Source: Mycobacterium avium subsp. avium (GTDB taxonomy: Bacteria > Actinomycetota > Actinomycetes > Mycobacteriales > Mycobacteriaceae). From it: a DNA stretch of 64,000 nucleotides. The DNA lies in the NCBI RefSeq assembly GCF_009741445.1, contig NZ_CP046507.1, positions 248,001-312,000 on the forward strand, written 5' to 3'. Of the stretch, positions 12,568 through 24,196 are shown in pieces. A program made the translations under genes and the position numbers. The notes beneath the pieces are model-generated. The model was given only the letters and a program-made list of their open reading frames with translations. It was not told the DNA's origin and ran no database searches. The stretch's first letter is position 1; the number at the start of each line of letters is the position of its first letter.

Positions 12568-13578
12568 TCATCCGTGTTTGGGTTGTGGCGCATTCGCGAT
12601 CAATCCGTGAGCCCAGTTCAATGTCCAGTCGGTGGCCGGCACCCCGTCCAGGCTCCAGCACTGGGTGGTGGCGTACAGCGCGTGGACCGGTTGGCCGGCA
12701 CCGCCGGCCAGGGTGTTCAGCGTGGCGGGCAGGTTGGCGACGCTGAAGGCCTCCTCGGGCGCGGCGCAGATCAGGTCGCCCGGCGCGCAGATCTCGTTGG
12801 TCTTGGCGTTGAGGTCGCCGAACCCGCCGGGCCGCGCGCCGGTCATGGTCAGGCCCAGCCCCGACAGGATGGGCACCTCGTGCAGAGTCACCTCGGCGCC
12901 CTGCCCGGGCGGGTTGGGCCCGATGTCGTTGCCCACCCCCTGCTGGCGGCGGCCGTCGGCGATCAATGTCACACCCAGCACCAGGTCGTCGTCCACCGGC
13001 CCGCGGCCGTTGCCGATGTCGCTGGCGATGTCGCCGGCGATCACTGCGCCCTGCGAGAAGCCCATCAGCACGTAGCTGGTCAGCGGGCACTTGTTGTTCA
13101 TGTCGGTCATCACCGCGACGGTGGCCCGGGTGCCCTCGGCCCGGCTGGCGTTGTAGGTCATCTGCGTGTCACCGCTCAACGGGTTGTGGAACTGCGCGGT
13201 GTAGGGAGTGGTGTAGGCCTGCAACCGCGACGGCGGGAACTGCTCGGTGAGGCTCGCGGTCACCTTGTGCAGCAACGCGTTCGGGAACTGCAGCGGGTTC
13301 CCCGGGTCGTCCTGCGGGGCCGATTCCCAGGTGCCGGGCACGTTGACCAGCAGCACGTCCGGGCAGGAGGCATCCTGCGACGCGGGCCGCGGCTTGTGCG
13401 GATGGCCGGTCGTCGAGGTGGGCGGCAGCACGCCGGGCGGCACCGCGCTGGGCGGCGCCTCACGGCCGCGCAGCACCACGACCGCGGCCACGATGACCAA
13501 CAACACGACGCCGGCCACCGACAGGGCGGCGATCCAGGCCAGGGTGCGACGGCGCTTGCGCCGGGCGTTGGTAGGCAT
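12568..13578 (-). CDS. Cutinase-like envelope lipase/thioesterase (Rv3802c homologue)
   Basis: This 336-aa membrane-anchored cutinase-family serine esterase matches M. tuberculosis Rv3802c, for which phospholipase and thioesterase activity has been reported. A basic start ([15 protein letters not shown]) precedes one transmembrane segment at about 14-37. A Pro/Ser-rich linker follows, then the alpha/beta hydrolase domain from about 65. The nucleophile elbow GFSQGA is near residue 173, and ADGRRQQG and [10 protein letters not shown] follow as in cutinases. Cys residues suitable for disulfides flank the catalytic region, which fits an extracytoplasmic location. It lies between fbpD and fadD32, consistent with a role in mycolate or envelope lipid turnover. 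Its physiological substrate is not settled. Confidence 0.93.
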   Translation of the reverse strand: MPTNARRKRRRTLAWIAALSVAGVVLLVIVAAVVVLRGREAPPSAVPPGVLPPTSTTGHPHKPRPASQDASCPDVLLVNVPGTWESAPQDDPGNPLQFPNALLHKVTASLTEQFPPSRLQAYTTPYTAQFHNPLSGDTQMTYNASRAEGTRATVAVMTDMNNKCPLTSYVLMGFSQGAVIAGDIASDIGNGRGPVDDDLVLGVTLIADGRRQQGVGNDIGPNPPGQGAEVTLHEVPILSGLGLTMTGARPGGFGDLNAKTNEICAPGDLICAAPEEAFSVANLPATLNTLAGGAGQPVHALYATTQCWSLDGVPATDWTLNWAHGLIANAPQPKHG

Positions 13579-13742
13579 GTTCTCCTGCTGGCAGAGCGGG
13601 TGGACGCAGCGGCGCGACGCCCGCGCTCTGCTGCACGCTCTACACCGTACCGGCTCGCCCTGGGTGGTCAGCCCGGCCGCGAGCGGCTAGCCATGTGGCG
13701 GCGACCCGCGGCGCCCGGCTGCGCCGCGCTGGCGATCGCCGT

Positions 13743-14654
13743 CTAGCGAATGGCACCGACGATGTCGCCCGACATCGCGCCCAACTGGCCGGCCCACGAG
13801 CCCCAGCCGTTGTCGCCGCCGCCGGGGAAGTCGAAGTGCCCGTTGTGCCCGCCGTTGCTGCGGTACTGCTGGTAGAACTCCCGCGAGCTGCCCATCGCCG
13901 CGCCCGCCTGGCCGATCATCGCGGCGTCGTCGCCGCCCATGTTGGTCGGGCTCCACACCCACACCCGGGTGTTGTTCTGGGCCAGCAGCGAGGCGTGCAC
14001 GTACGGGTCGTGCCACTTCCACCGGCCCAGCTGCGGCGCCCCCCACATGCCGTTGCCGTCCACGCCGCCGTACTGCTGCAGGCCGGCCAGGATGGCGCCG
14101 TTGTAGTTGGTGCTGGACGGGTAGAGAAACCCGGACAGCGAGCCGGCGAAGCCGAAGCGGTCGGGATGGAAGGCGGCCAGCGCCATCGCGCCGTAGCCGC
14201 CCTGCGAGGCGCCGACGGCGGCGTGCCCGCCCGGGGCCAGCCCCTTGTTGGCGGCCAGCCAGTCGGGCAGCTCGCTGGACAGGAAGGTGTCCCACTGCTT
14301 GCTGCCGTCCTGCTCCCAGTTGGTGTACATGCTCCACGCGCCGCCGGCCGGGGCCACCACCGAGATGCCCTTGCCGCCGAGGGTGTTCATCGCGTTGCCT
14401 GCGGTCACCCAGTTGCTCACGTCGGGCGCCGCGTTGAAGGCGTCCAGCAGGTAGACCGCATGCGGGCCGCCGGCCAGGAAGGCCACCGGGATGTCGCGGC
14501 CCATCGCCGCCGACGGCACCATCAGGCTCTCGTACCCCGCGGCCCGGGCCGCGCCGGTGACCGCGGCGGGCTGCAACGCCACGCCCAGCCCCGCCGCCAG
14601 CATGGCGATGCAGAACACCCGAAGAAGCGCCGACACACCCCGCACGACCGTCAT
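13743..14654 (-). CDS. fbpD: MPT51/FbpD, antigen 85-like secreted protein, probably non-catalytic
   Basis: This secreted alpha/beta-hydrolase-fold protein is of the antigen 85 family. I chose the ATG at 14654 (MTVVRGVSALLRVF), giving 303 aa and a signal peptide ending near AARA. A longer frame to 14687 lacks family support. Aligned by eye with FbpA in this window, the elbow Ser is present (GASQGG against GLSMAG). The catalytic His is replaced: FbpA THDWPYW corresponds here to DNGWGSW. The FbpA Glu segment KFLEGF has no Glu here. MPT51 is known as a non-enzymatic family member that may bind matrix proteins or carbohydrate. It lies next to fbpA in the same orientation. Confidence 0.93.
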   Translation of the reverse strand: MTVVRGVSALLRVFCIAMLAAGLGVALQPAAVTGAARAAGYESLMVPSAAMGRDIPVAFLAGGPHAVYLLDAFNAAPDVSNWVTAGNAMNTLGGKGISVVAPAGGAWSMYTNWEQDGSKQWDTFLSSELPDWLAANKGLAPGGHAAVGASQGGYGAMALAAFHPDRFGFAGSLSGFLYPSSTNYNGAILAGLQQYGGVDGNGMWGAPQLGRWKWHDPYVHASLLAQNNTRVWVWSPTNMGGDDAAMIGQAGAAMGSSREFYQQYRSNGGHNGHFDFPGGGDNGWGSWAGQLGAMSGDIVGAIR

Positions 14655-14752
14655 GTCCACCCTCCATCGTCTAGTCGCTGAGAGCACATTAGCCAGGGCC
14701 GTAGTTCCCCCGCGCGCCGGGTAGTGAAACTCGTCACACCGTCGCGAAACGA

Positions 14753-14788
14753 CCGGCGGCGGGAGCCCCGAAGGGTTCCCGCCGCCGG
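14753..14788 (-). terminator. GC hairpin with UUCG tetraloop after fbpA
   Basis: A 16-bp inverted repeat (14753-14768 with 14773-14788, one G-T wobble) closes a 4-nt loop that reads TTCG on the transcribed minus strand, an exceptionally stable tetraloop. It starts 18 nt past the fbpA stop. There is no clear T run, which is common for mycobacterial terminators. It could separate fbpA expression from fbpD. Confidence 0.7.
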
Positions 14789-14806
14789 CGTCATGCTCGG
14801 TATTGG

Positions 14807-16200
<1,394 letters not shown>

Positions 16201-18081
16201 TCACTCGCGCGGCGGCGGTGGCGCTTCCTCCGGCACCGGCAGCCCGCAGCGGGCGAGCTCGTAGCGCGGCACCCGATCGATCCGGTAGCCGGTGAATTGG
16301 AAGGAGTGCAGCACGTTGGACAGGAACCGGTGCGGGGTCATCGGGGCCCGCACCGAGGCCAGCACCGCCCGGGTGTCCGGGCACTGCAGCGCCGAGACGG
16401 CCTCGGCGACCCACTGCGCGTCCAGGTAGCCCGGGATCCCGGGATACACCTTCACCCAGGGCCCGTCGGCGATCACCCAGTCCGGGAACAGGTTCTTGTC
16501 GTGCCCGATCCGGCCGTGCTTGAGGCGTTCGGTGTGCTGCGCCAGCGGATTCGCCAGACCAATCTGGTCGATCACCCGGACGTCGAGCCCGACGTTCATC
16601 CCCACCATGCCCAGGTTGGTGAAAAACACGGTGTGCTGCGGCTTTTGCAGAAACTTGTCGGGCGGGGTGCCGGGCGGCGGCTGGGCCATCGGCACCAGGT
16701 CCCACTGGGTGTAGTTGCCCGACGGCAGCAGCAGCGCACCCTCGGGGGTGTTGTTCAGCGCGGTCAGGATGGCGGCCATCCGCGGATAGCCCAGATAGTC
16801 GGCGGCGGTCAGCGGGTGCGCGTGGCCGGTGGCCTGGGCGTAGAAGCGGCGTTCGTCGACGATCCCGGAGTAGGTGACGTGCGTGGCGTCGTCGCCCATG
16901 CCGGGCGAGTTGGCCGCCCACAGCGCCCATCCGGCGATCCCCAGCCACAGCGCGCAGGCCGCGCCGGCCACCCAGTTGCCGGTCTCGCGGGAGTAGTCCT
17001 GGCCGTCGGGCACCATCACCGGGACGACGGCCACCGGGGCCAGCAGGCAGAACAGCGGCGCCAGCAGCACCCGGGCGTGCATGAAGTCCCCGCCCTGGCG
17101 AATCCAGTACAGGGCCTGCAGCAAACCGCTGACCAGCACCCAGGCCACCACCGCCGGCGGGCTGTGCACCGCCCGGGCCACCCGGCCGTAGTTGGGCGCC
17201 AGCGGGGGCCGCAGGAACGACGGCCGCCGCCGGGCGGCCGCCAGCAGCACCCCGAGCAGCACCAGCAGCACCGCGGGAACCCACACCAGGTACGGCGCGT
17301 CGAAGTTGGACAGGTAGGTCATGCCCTGCGACCACTTGTCCCCGGCGGCGTCCTTGGCCAGGGCGGTGCCCGGCACCAGCAGGCCGTAGTAGCCCATCCG
17401 GAAGATCTCGTAGGCCACCGGCAGCGCACCGCCGGCGGCGACGATCAGCGCCCGGCGCCGCCAAGTGCGGGCCGTGACCAGCATCATGATCAGCGCCAGC
17501 CCGCCCATCAGCGCCAGCTCCGGACGCACCAGGACGCTGAACCCGGCGACGAACGCCAGCGCACCGGCGAACTCCCGGCGGTCCGGCCGGTTGCGCACCG
17601 GCTGCGCCCAGCACACCATCATCCACCACAGCAACCCCAGGTAGGCCAGGGCCAAACCGCTTTCCAGGCCGGAGGTGGCGAAGTCCCGCGACGGCGGCAG
17701 TGCGATGTAGACCAGCGCCCCGGCGGGCAGCATGATCGCCCGGCGGCCGCGTAGGCTGGGCGCGTACAACCGCGCCGCGCCCAGCATCAGCAGCGCCACC
17801 CCGAGCACCGAAAGCGTCAGCGCCAGCGCCAGCGCCACGTACTCCATCCGCAGCGGGCCGCCCACCCAGCTGCCGGCGTACATCAGATACGTCCACGCCG
17901 TCGAGGTGTTGGCCTCCACCCGCTCGCCCTGGTTGAACACCGGCCCGTTGCCGGCCAGCAGGTTGCGCACGGTGCGCAGCACGATCAGCCCGTCGTCGGC
18001 GATCCAGCGCCGCTGCCAGCCGCCCCAGGCGAACAGCACGGCAACCACCGCCACGCCGATCCACAGGCTCGAGCGCACCAT
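16201..18081 (-). CDS. aftB: Terminal beta-(1,2)-arabinofuranosyltransferase AftB
   Basis: This polytopic GT-C-type glycosyltransferase uses decaprenylphosphoryl arabinose to add terminal beta-1,2 arabinofuranose to arabinan, the sites that mycolates later esterify. The N-terminal membrane helix is followed at once by the acidic first-loop motif WIADDGLIVLRTVRNLL, then GERVEANTSTAWTYL. About ten hydrophobic segments fill the first 420 residues, and a soluble C-terminal domain follows. The chosen ATG at 18081 (MVRSSLWIG) gives 626 aa, close to the 627 recalled for M. tuberculosis. The frame also runs open to a TTG at 18183 that overlaps the ubiA stop, so an N-terminus of up to 34 more residues is possible. 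It is last in the glf-glfT2-Rv3807c-ubiA-aftB run. Confidence 0.92.
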   Translation of the reverse strand: MVRSSLWIGVAVVAVLFAWGGWQRRWIADDGLIVLRTVRNLLAGNGPVFNQGERVEANTSTAWTYLMYAGSWVGGPLRMEYVALALALTLSVLGVALLMLGAARLYAPSLRGRRAIMLPAGALVYIALPPSRDFATSGLESGLALAYLGLLWWMMVCWAQPVRNRPDRREFAGALAFVAGFSVLVRPELALMGGLALIMMLVTARTWRRRALIVAAGGALPVAYEIFRMGYYGLLVPGTALAKDAAGDKWSQGMTYLSNFDAPYLVWVPAVLLVLLGVLLAAARRRPSFLRPPLAPNYGRVARAVHSPPAVVAWVLVSGLLQALYWIRQGGDFMHARVLLAPLFCLLAPVAVVPVMVPDGQDYSRETGNWVAGAACALWLGIAGWALWAANSPGMGDDATHVTYSGIVDERRFYAQATGHAHPLTAADYLGYPRMAAILTALNNTPEGALLLPSGNYTQWDLVPMAQPPPGTPPDKFLQKPQHTVFFTNLGMVGMNVGLDVRVIDQIGLANPLAQHTERLKHGRIGHDKNLFPDWVIADGPWVKVYPGIPGYLDAQWVAEAVSALQCPDTRAVLASVRAPMTPHRFLSNVLHSFQFTGYRIDRVPRYELARCGLPVPEEAPPPPRE

Positions 18082-18169
18082 CGTCGTGTACGGGAACACC
18101 GGCCAGCCGGGCCGCCTCATCACCGGCCGGCTGCCCATGATGCGCGCCTTGAGCGCCTGCAGTTCGGGG

Positions 18170-19087
18170 CTAACCGAAGGCAACGGCGGCTCCGACCGTC
18201 ACCATCCACGCCAGCGCCAGGAGCTGGAACACCCGGTCACGCAGCACGATGTCCTCGGGCTCCCCGGCCAGGCCGCCGTCCACGTCGACCGCGTAGCGCA
18301 GGATCGCGATGGTGAACGGGACCATGGACACCACGAACCAGCGCGCCTCGCCGTGCTCGCGGTCGAAGGCCCACAGGCCGTAGCAGACCACCAGCGCGGT
18401 GGCCGACAACGTCCAGACGAACCGCAGGTAGGTGCTGGTGTAGCTCTCCAGCGCCTTGCGGATCTTCGCCCCGGTCCGCTCGGCCAGTTGCAGCTCGGCG
18501 TAGCGCTTGCCGGCCGCCATGAACAGCGACCCGAACGCCATCATCAGCAGGAACCATTGGGTGAGCCGGATGTTGGTGGCCGCGCCGCCGGCGATGGCGC
18601 GCAGCAGGAACCCCGACGACACGATGCAGATGTCCATCACCGCTTGGTGTTTGAGGCCGAAGCAGTAGGCCAGCTGGATGGCGATGTAGACGGCCATCAC
18701 CGCCGCCAGGTTCGGGGTCAGCCACCAGCCGATGCCCAGCGACGCCGCCGCCAGCAGCACGGCCAGGGTGTAGGCCAGCCATTCGGGCACCACGCCGGCC
18801 GCGATGGGCCGGAACCGCTTGGTGGGGTGCTCGCGGTCGGCCTCGACGTCGCGCGCGTCGTTGACCAGGTAGATCGACGAGGCGGCCAGGGAGAACACCA
18901 CGAACGCCACCGACACCTTGCCCAGCACGTCGGTGTAGTCGTACTGGACCGGGCCGCCCAGCGCCGCCACCGGCGCCAGCAGCACCAGCACGTTCTTCAC
19001 CCATTGCCGGGGGCGGATCGCCTTGATCACCCCGGAGACCACGTTGGCCGGCGGTCCGGCCACCGCTTCCTGCGTTTCCTCGGTCAT
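18170..19087 (-). CDS. ubiA: Decaprenyl-phosphate phosphoribosyltransferase UbiA (DPPR synthase)
   Basis: This 305-aa integral membrane UbiA-family enzyme joins decaprenyl phosphate and phosphoribosyl pyrophosphate to form decaprenylphosphoryl-5-phosphoribose, the precursor of the arabinose donor. The Asp-rich first motif YLVNDARDVEADREHP (about 76-91) has the NDxxDxxxD pattern. The second motif region is near VDVDGGLAGEPED in the C-terminal part. About nine hydrophobic helices are visible. Its ATG at 19087 overlaps the stop of the upstream phosphatase by 4 nt, and aftB may overlap its own stop. That tight packing supports one operon supplying DPPR, its dephosphorylation and its use. Confidence 0.96.
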   Translation of the reverse strand: MTEETQEAVAGPPANVVSGVIKAIRPRQWVKNVLVLLAPVAALGGPVQYDYTDVLGKVSVAFVVFSLAASSIYLVNDARDVEADREHPTKRFRPIAAGVVPEWLAYTLAVLLAAASLGIGWWLTPNLAAVMAVYIAIQLAYCFGLKHQAVMDICIVSSGFLLRAIAGGAATNIRLTQWFLLMMAFGSLFMAAGKRYAELQLAERTGAKIRKALESYTSTYLRFVWTLSATALVVCYGLWAFDREHGEARWFVVSMVPFTIAILRYAVDVDGGLAGEPEDIVLRDRVFQLLALAWMVTVGAAVAFG

Positions 19088-19623
19088 TGGTCACCTCTTG
19101 CCAGCTGCGGTGCGCGGCGCGCGACGGCGGCGACGCCGGCCCCCAGGGCGATGCCGCAGGCCACGTCGCTGGGATAGTGCACCCCCAACACCATCCGGGA
19201 CAACGCCATCGGCGGCACCAGGACCGCGGGCAGCGGCAGGCCGGTGATCCGGCCCAGCAGGATCGCTGCGGCGGTGGTGGAGGTGGCATGCGCGGACGGG
19301 AAACTGAGCCGGCTGGGGGTGCCGACGTTGACCACGACGGCGGGATGATGCGGCCGTTCGCGCCGCACGATGCGCTTGACGACGACGGCGGCGGCGTGCG
19401 CGACGAACGCCCCGGCCCCGGCCGCAAGCCAATCGGCGCGGCGCCGCGGTGAGCACAGCGCGCCGAGCGCGGCCGCCGCCACCCAGCCGATGCTGTGCTC
19501 GCCGAAGTGGGACAGCGCGCGCGCCACGGTCAGCACCCCGGGGCGCTTGCTCAGTGCCGCCTGGACGGCGACCAGCGCGGCCACCTCACCGCGCGGGGCC
19601 TGCGCAGCAGGGGACTCAGGCAT
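19084..19623 (-). CDS. PAP2-family phosphatase (Rv3807c homologue), probable DPPR phosphatase
   Basis: This 179-aa membrane protein of the PAP2/phosphatidic acid phosphatase type 2 family has the full three-part signature: KRIVRRERPHH (KxxxxxxRP), PSAHA (the PSGH equivalent) and SRMVLGVHYPSDV (SRxxxxxHxxxD). It is proposed to remove the 5-phosphate from decaprenylphosphoryl-phosphoribose before epimerisation to the arabinose donor. The position between glfT2 and ubiA supports that but does not prove it. The ATG at 19623 overlaps the end of glfT2 by 8 nt. Longer starts inside glfT2 are unlikely. Confidence 0.9.
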   Translation of the reverse strand: MPESPAAQAPRGEVAALVAVQAALSKRPGVLTVARALSHFGEHSIGWVAAAALGALCSPRRRADWLAAGAGAFVAHAAAVVVKRIVRRERPHHPAVVVNVGTPSRLSFPSAHATSTTAAAILLGRITGLPLPAVLVPPMALSRMVLGVHYPSDVACGIALGAGVAAVARRAPQLARGDQ

Positions 19624-21502
19624 GTTCGGCAGCTGGCAGCAACGCCGTCTCCCACTTCTGCTTGCTGGACAACACGGGCAGCGCACCGCGATACACCCTG
19701 CGCATCTCGTCGAACCGGGTCAGCAACTTGCGCTGACGGCGCAGCGATGCGAACAACAGCGAGAACATCTTTCGCCGGTCCCGCTGCCGGTACACCACAC
19801 CGCAGCCGTCGGCCGTCGTCACCGTGACGCCGTCGACGGTGCACAGCCGGAACCACCGCGCATCCTGGGTGGGCACGTTGTACTGCGGGCGCCGGTGCGC
19901 CTCGGGGTCGGCCTTGGTCGCGTTATGGGCGATCCCGCGGGCCAGCCGGTAGCCGATCGACAGCGGGTTCACCGGCGGCTTCATCGCCTTGCTCTGGTAG
20001 CGCGGCGGCGGCAGCTCGCTGGCCGCCGGCAGCACCACCGCGTCCGGGTACTCCTTGCGCAGCCGGTGCACCTCGGGCAGCGCGGATTCCAGGATGGAGA
20101 AGATGTGCTCGGGCCCGGCCAGGAAGTCGTCGATGGCCCGGTTCTGGATGGCCACCGTCGAATATTCAAGGCAGGCAAGGTGTTTCAGGGTGGCCTTCAG
20201 GTGGCTGCGGACCAGCCCGGTGATGTCGCCGTCCCAGTGCAGCGCGGCGACCACCAGCCGGTTGCGCAGATGGAAGTAGGCCTGCCAGTCGATGGCGTCG
20301 TCCTTGTCACTCCAGGCCATGTGCCAGATGGCCGCGCCGGGAAGGGTGACGGTGGGGTAGCCGTGCTCGCCGGCGCGCAGGCCGTATTCGGCGTCGTCCC
20401 ACTTGATGAACAGCGGCAGCGGCTGGCCCAGCTCCTCGGCGACCTGCCGCGGGATCATGCACGTCCACCACCCGTTGAAGTCGACGTCGATGCGCCGGTG
20501 CAGCAGCGCGCTGCGAGGGTTCTTGTCGTTCAACGGGAATTGCGCGAAGTCGTGGTCGTACTCGGCGTGCGGCGCCGCGGTCCACATGAAGTTCGACTGG
20601 TCGACGACCTCGCCCATGATGTGCAGGTGCGAGGGCTCCTGCAGGTTGAGCATCTGGCCGCCGATCAGCATCGGCGTCTTGGCGAAGCGGTGCAACGCGA
20701 GCACCCGCAGGATCGAGTCGGGCTCGATGCGGATGTCGTCATCCATGAACAGAATCTGTTGGCAGTCAGTGTTTTTCAGCGCCTCGTACATCACCCGGCT
20801 GTATCCGCCGGAGCCGCCGAGGTTGGGCTGGTCGTGAATGGACAGCCGGTTGCCCAGACCCGCGGCCGCCGCCGGGAAGTCCGGGTGGTCGCGCACCTTG
20901 CGGGTGCCCTGGTCGGGCACGATCACCGCACCGATCACCTTGTCCACCAACGGATCTGCGGTGAGGTCGGCCAGCGCGTTGACGCAGTCGGCGGGCCGGT
21001 TGAAGGTGGGGATGCCGACGGCGATGTTGGCCGTCCCCGGTGCCGGTTCGGTGGCATACCAGCCGCCGCTGATCAGGTTGACCTCGGTGTCGGTGGTGAT
21101 GTCGAACCAGATCCAGCCGCCGTCCTCGAACGGCTTCAACGGCACCTCGATCTCGACGACGGCCGGCTGGTCGTCGGTGCCGACGAACTGGCGGCCCTGC
21201 ACCGAGATCCGCACCCCGGTGGCCTTGGTGCGGTAGACGTCGACGCGACCGGTTCCAGTCAGCTCGACCTTGAGCACCACCGATTCGCAGATCGACCAGC
21301 GCCGCCAGTAGCTGGCCGGAAACGCGTTGAAGTAGGTGGCGAACGACACCTCGGACTCTTTGCCGATCTCCAGCGACGTGCGGCTGGTGGCGTGCGCGCG
21401 CCGGGCGTTGGTCGTCGACTCCTCCAGATACAGCTTGCGCACGTCGAGGGGCTCGCCGGGACGCGGCAGGATGATCCGGGACAGCAGGCTCACGGCACTC
21501 AT
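19616..21502 (-). CDS. glfT2: Galactofuranosyltransferase GlfT2
   Basis: This 628-aa bifunctional UDP-galactofuranose transferase polymerises the galactan with alternating beta-1,5 and beta-1,6 links. The N-terminal beta-sandwich (about 1-155) precedes a GT-A domain beginning NIAVGIPTFNRPADCVNAL. The metal-binding motif FMDDDIRIEPDS lies near 253 and the catalytic-base region IKWDDAEYGLRAGEHG near 370. The C-terminal helical part is conserved. The ATG at 21502 directly abuts the stop of a 16-codon MIRU-like ORF that links it to glf, so glf and glfT2 are translationally coupled through the repeat. Confidence 0.96.
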   Translation of the reverse strand: MSAVSLLSRIILPRPGEPLDVRKLYLEESTTNARRAHATSRTSLEIGKESEVSFATYFNAFPASYWRRWSICESVVLKVELTGTGRVDVYRTKATGVRISVQGRQFVGTDDQPAVVEIEVPLKPFEDGGWIWFDITTDTEVNLISGGWYATEPAPGTANIAVGIPTFNRPADCVNALADLTADPLVDKVIGAVIVPDQGTRKVRDHPDFPAAAAGLGNRLSIHDQPNLGGSGGYSRVMYEALKNTDCQQILFMDDDIRIEPDSILRVLALHRFAKTPMLIGGQMLNLQEPSHLHIMGEVVDQSNFMWTAAPHAEYDHDFAQFPLNDKNPRSALLHRRIDVDFNGWWTCMIPRQVAEELGQPLPLFIKWDDAEYGLRAGEHGYPTVTLPGAAIWHMAWSDKDDAIDWQAYFHLRNRLVVAALHWDGDITGLVRSHLKATLKHLACLEYSTVAIQNRAIDDFLAGPEHIFSILESALPEVHRLRKEYPDAVVLPAASELPPPRYQSKAMKPPVNPLSIGYRLARGIAHNATKADPEAHRRPQYNVPTQDARWFRLCTVDGVTVTTADGCGVVYRQRDRRKMFSLLFASLRRQRKLLTRFDEMRRVYRGALPVLSSKQKWETALLPAAEHA

Positions 21503-21552
21503 TCAGGCGCCACTCCTTCTCATCGCTCCGCTCTGCATCGTCGTGGCGCGCA

Positions 21553-21553
<1 letters not shown>
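21503..21553 (-). repeat. MIRU-like repeat forming a 16-codon ORF between glf and glfT2
   Basis: The ATG of this mini-ORF overlaps the glf stop (TGATG on the minus strand), and its TGA is directly followed by the glfT2 ATG. The peptide is MRATTMQSGAMRRSGA. The 48 bp at 21506-21553 match the repeat inside pks13. Small ORFs whose ends overlap flanking stop and start codons are the published hallmark of MIRUs, for example between senX3 and regX3. Confidence 0.75.
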
Positions 21554-23015
<1,462 letters not shown>

Positions 23016-24062
23016 GTGCCGAACCGACGCCGACGCAAGCTTTCGACAGCCATGAGCGCGGTCGCCGCCCTGGCAGTGGCGAGTCCTTGCGCATACTTCC
23101 TTGTCTACGAATCGACGGCCGGCAACAAGGCGCCCGAGCACCATGAGTTCAAGCAGGCCGCGGTAATGAGCGATCTGCCGGGCGAGCTGATGGGTGCGCT
23201 GTCGCAGGGCCTGTCGCAGTTTGGGATCAACCTGCCCCCGGTGCCCGCCCTGAGCGGCGGCGCCACCAGCACTCCCGGTCTGGCCAGCCCCGGCCTGGGT
23301 AGCCCCGGCCTGGGTAGCCCCGGCCTGGGCACGCCCGGCCTGGGAACGCCGGGCCTGACCAATCCCGGTCTGACGAGCCCCGGTGCGACCAGTCCCGGCC
23401 TGACCAGTCCCGGCCTGACCAGTCCTGGTTTGACCAGCCCCGGTCTGACCAGCCCGGGTGCGGCGCCGACGACGCCCGGGCTCACCGCGCCCGGCGCGCT
23501 GCCGACCACGCCGGGCGGCGGGGTCGCCACCCCCGGCGCCGGGCTCAACCCCGCGCTGTCCAACCCCGGGCTGACCAGCCCGGCCGGGACGGCGCCGGGG
23601 CTGGGCAGCCCGACCGTGGCGCCGAGTGAGGTGCCGATCGACTCCGGGGCCGGCCTGGACCCGGGCGCCGGTGGCACGTACCCGATCCTGGGCGACCCGT
23701 CGACCTTCGGTAACGCCTCGCCGATCGGCGGCGGTGGCACCGGTCTGGGCGGCGGCTCGAGCTCGGGTGGCAGCGGCGGCCTGGTCAACGACGTGATGCA
23801 AGCCGCCAACCAGCTCGGCGCGGGTCAGGCGATCGACCTGCTCAAGGGCCTGGTGATGCCGGCGATCACGCAGGGCATGCACGGCGGCGCGGCCGCGGGT
23901 GCTTTGCCCGGTGCGGCCGGCGCCCTGCCCGGTGCGGCCGGCGCCCTGCCGGGTGCGGCGGGTGCGCTGCCGGGCGCGGCCGGTGCGCTGCCGGCCGCAG
24001 CGGGCGCCGCGGGTGCGTTGCCGGCGGCCGCCGGCGCCGCGCCGGCACTGCCCCCGGTCTAG
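23016..24062 (+). CDS. erp: Exported repetitive protein Erp (PirG)
   Basis: This 348-aa secreted surface protein is a virulence-associated factor whose length varies among mycobacteria. GTG 23016 follows AGAGGAGA and gives the conserved start MPNRRRRKLSTAM, then a signal peptide to about 30-40. A conserved block (EHHEFKQAAVMSDLPGELM) is followed by the hallmark PGLTSP-type hexapeptide repeats, about 14 copies including degenerate PGLGSP and PGATSP forms (about 84-170). A conserved region GTYPILGDPSTFG and LVNDVMQAANQLG comes next. The C-terminus is a second repeat built from GALPGAA units (about 290-330), longer than in the 284-aa M. tuberculosis protein as I recall it. A strong terminator follows. 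Confidence 0.95.
   Translation: MPNRRRRKLSTAMSAVAALAVASPCAYFLVYESTAGNKAPEHHEFKQAAVMSDLPGELMGALSQGLSQFGINLPPVPALSGGATSTPGLASPGLGSPGLGSPGLGTPGLGTPGLTNPGLTSPGATSPGLTSPGLTSPGLTSPGLTSPGAAPTTPGLTAPGALPTTPGGGVATPGAGLNPALSNPGLTSPAGTAPGLGSPTVAPSEVPIDSGAGLDPGAGGTYPILGDPSTFGNASPIGGGGTGLGGGSSSGGSGGLVNDVMQAANQLGAGQAIDLLKGLVMPAITQGMHGGAAAGALPGAAGALPGAAGALPGAAGALPGAAGALPAAAGAAGALPAAAGAAPALPPV
23265..23470 (+). repeat. 18-bp-type tandem repeats encoding PGLTSP units in erp
   Basis: Successive copies of an 18-bp unit resembling CCCGGCCTGACCAGT encode PGL[T/G/A][S/T/N]P. Several neighbouring copies are almost identical, notably at 23395-23455. Such arrays change copy number by slippage, so strain-to-strain length differences are expected. 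Confidence 0.85.
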
Positions 24063-24085
24063 ACCCTTTCCAAACCATCCACCAG

Positions 24086-24125
24086 ACGGCACCGCAGAGG
24101 GTTCTGCGGTGCCGTCGATTTTTGC
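24086..24125 (+). terminator. Rho-independent terminator after erp
   Basis: A perfect 12-bp stem (ACGGCACCGCAG at 24086-24097 with CTGCGGTGCCGT at 24104-24115) and a 6-nt loop are followed by CGATTTTTG. It lies 24 nt after the erp stop. It is the clearest classical terminator in the window. Confidence 0.9.
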
Positions 24126-24196
24126 CGCGGATTTCGGCGTCGCTCAACGTCGTGTCGTCTCATAGATAACATCAGAATCACACGTAACATCGGCTG

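Noticed and set aside
23265..24055. CRISPR-like array
   Set aside because: Repeats are coding, in phase with Erp and lack unique spacers.
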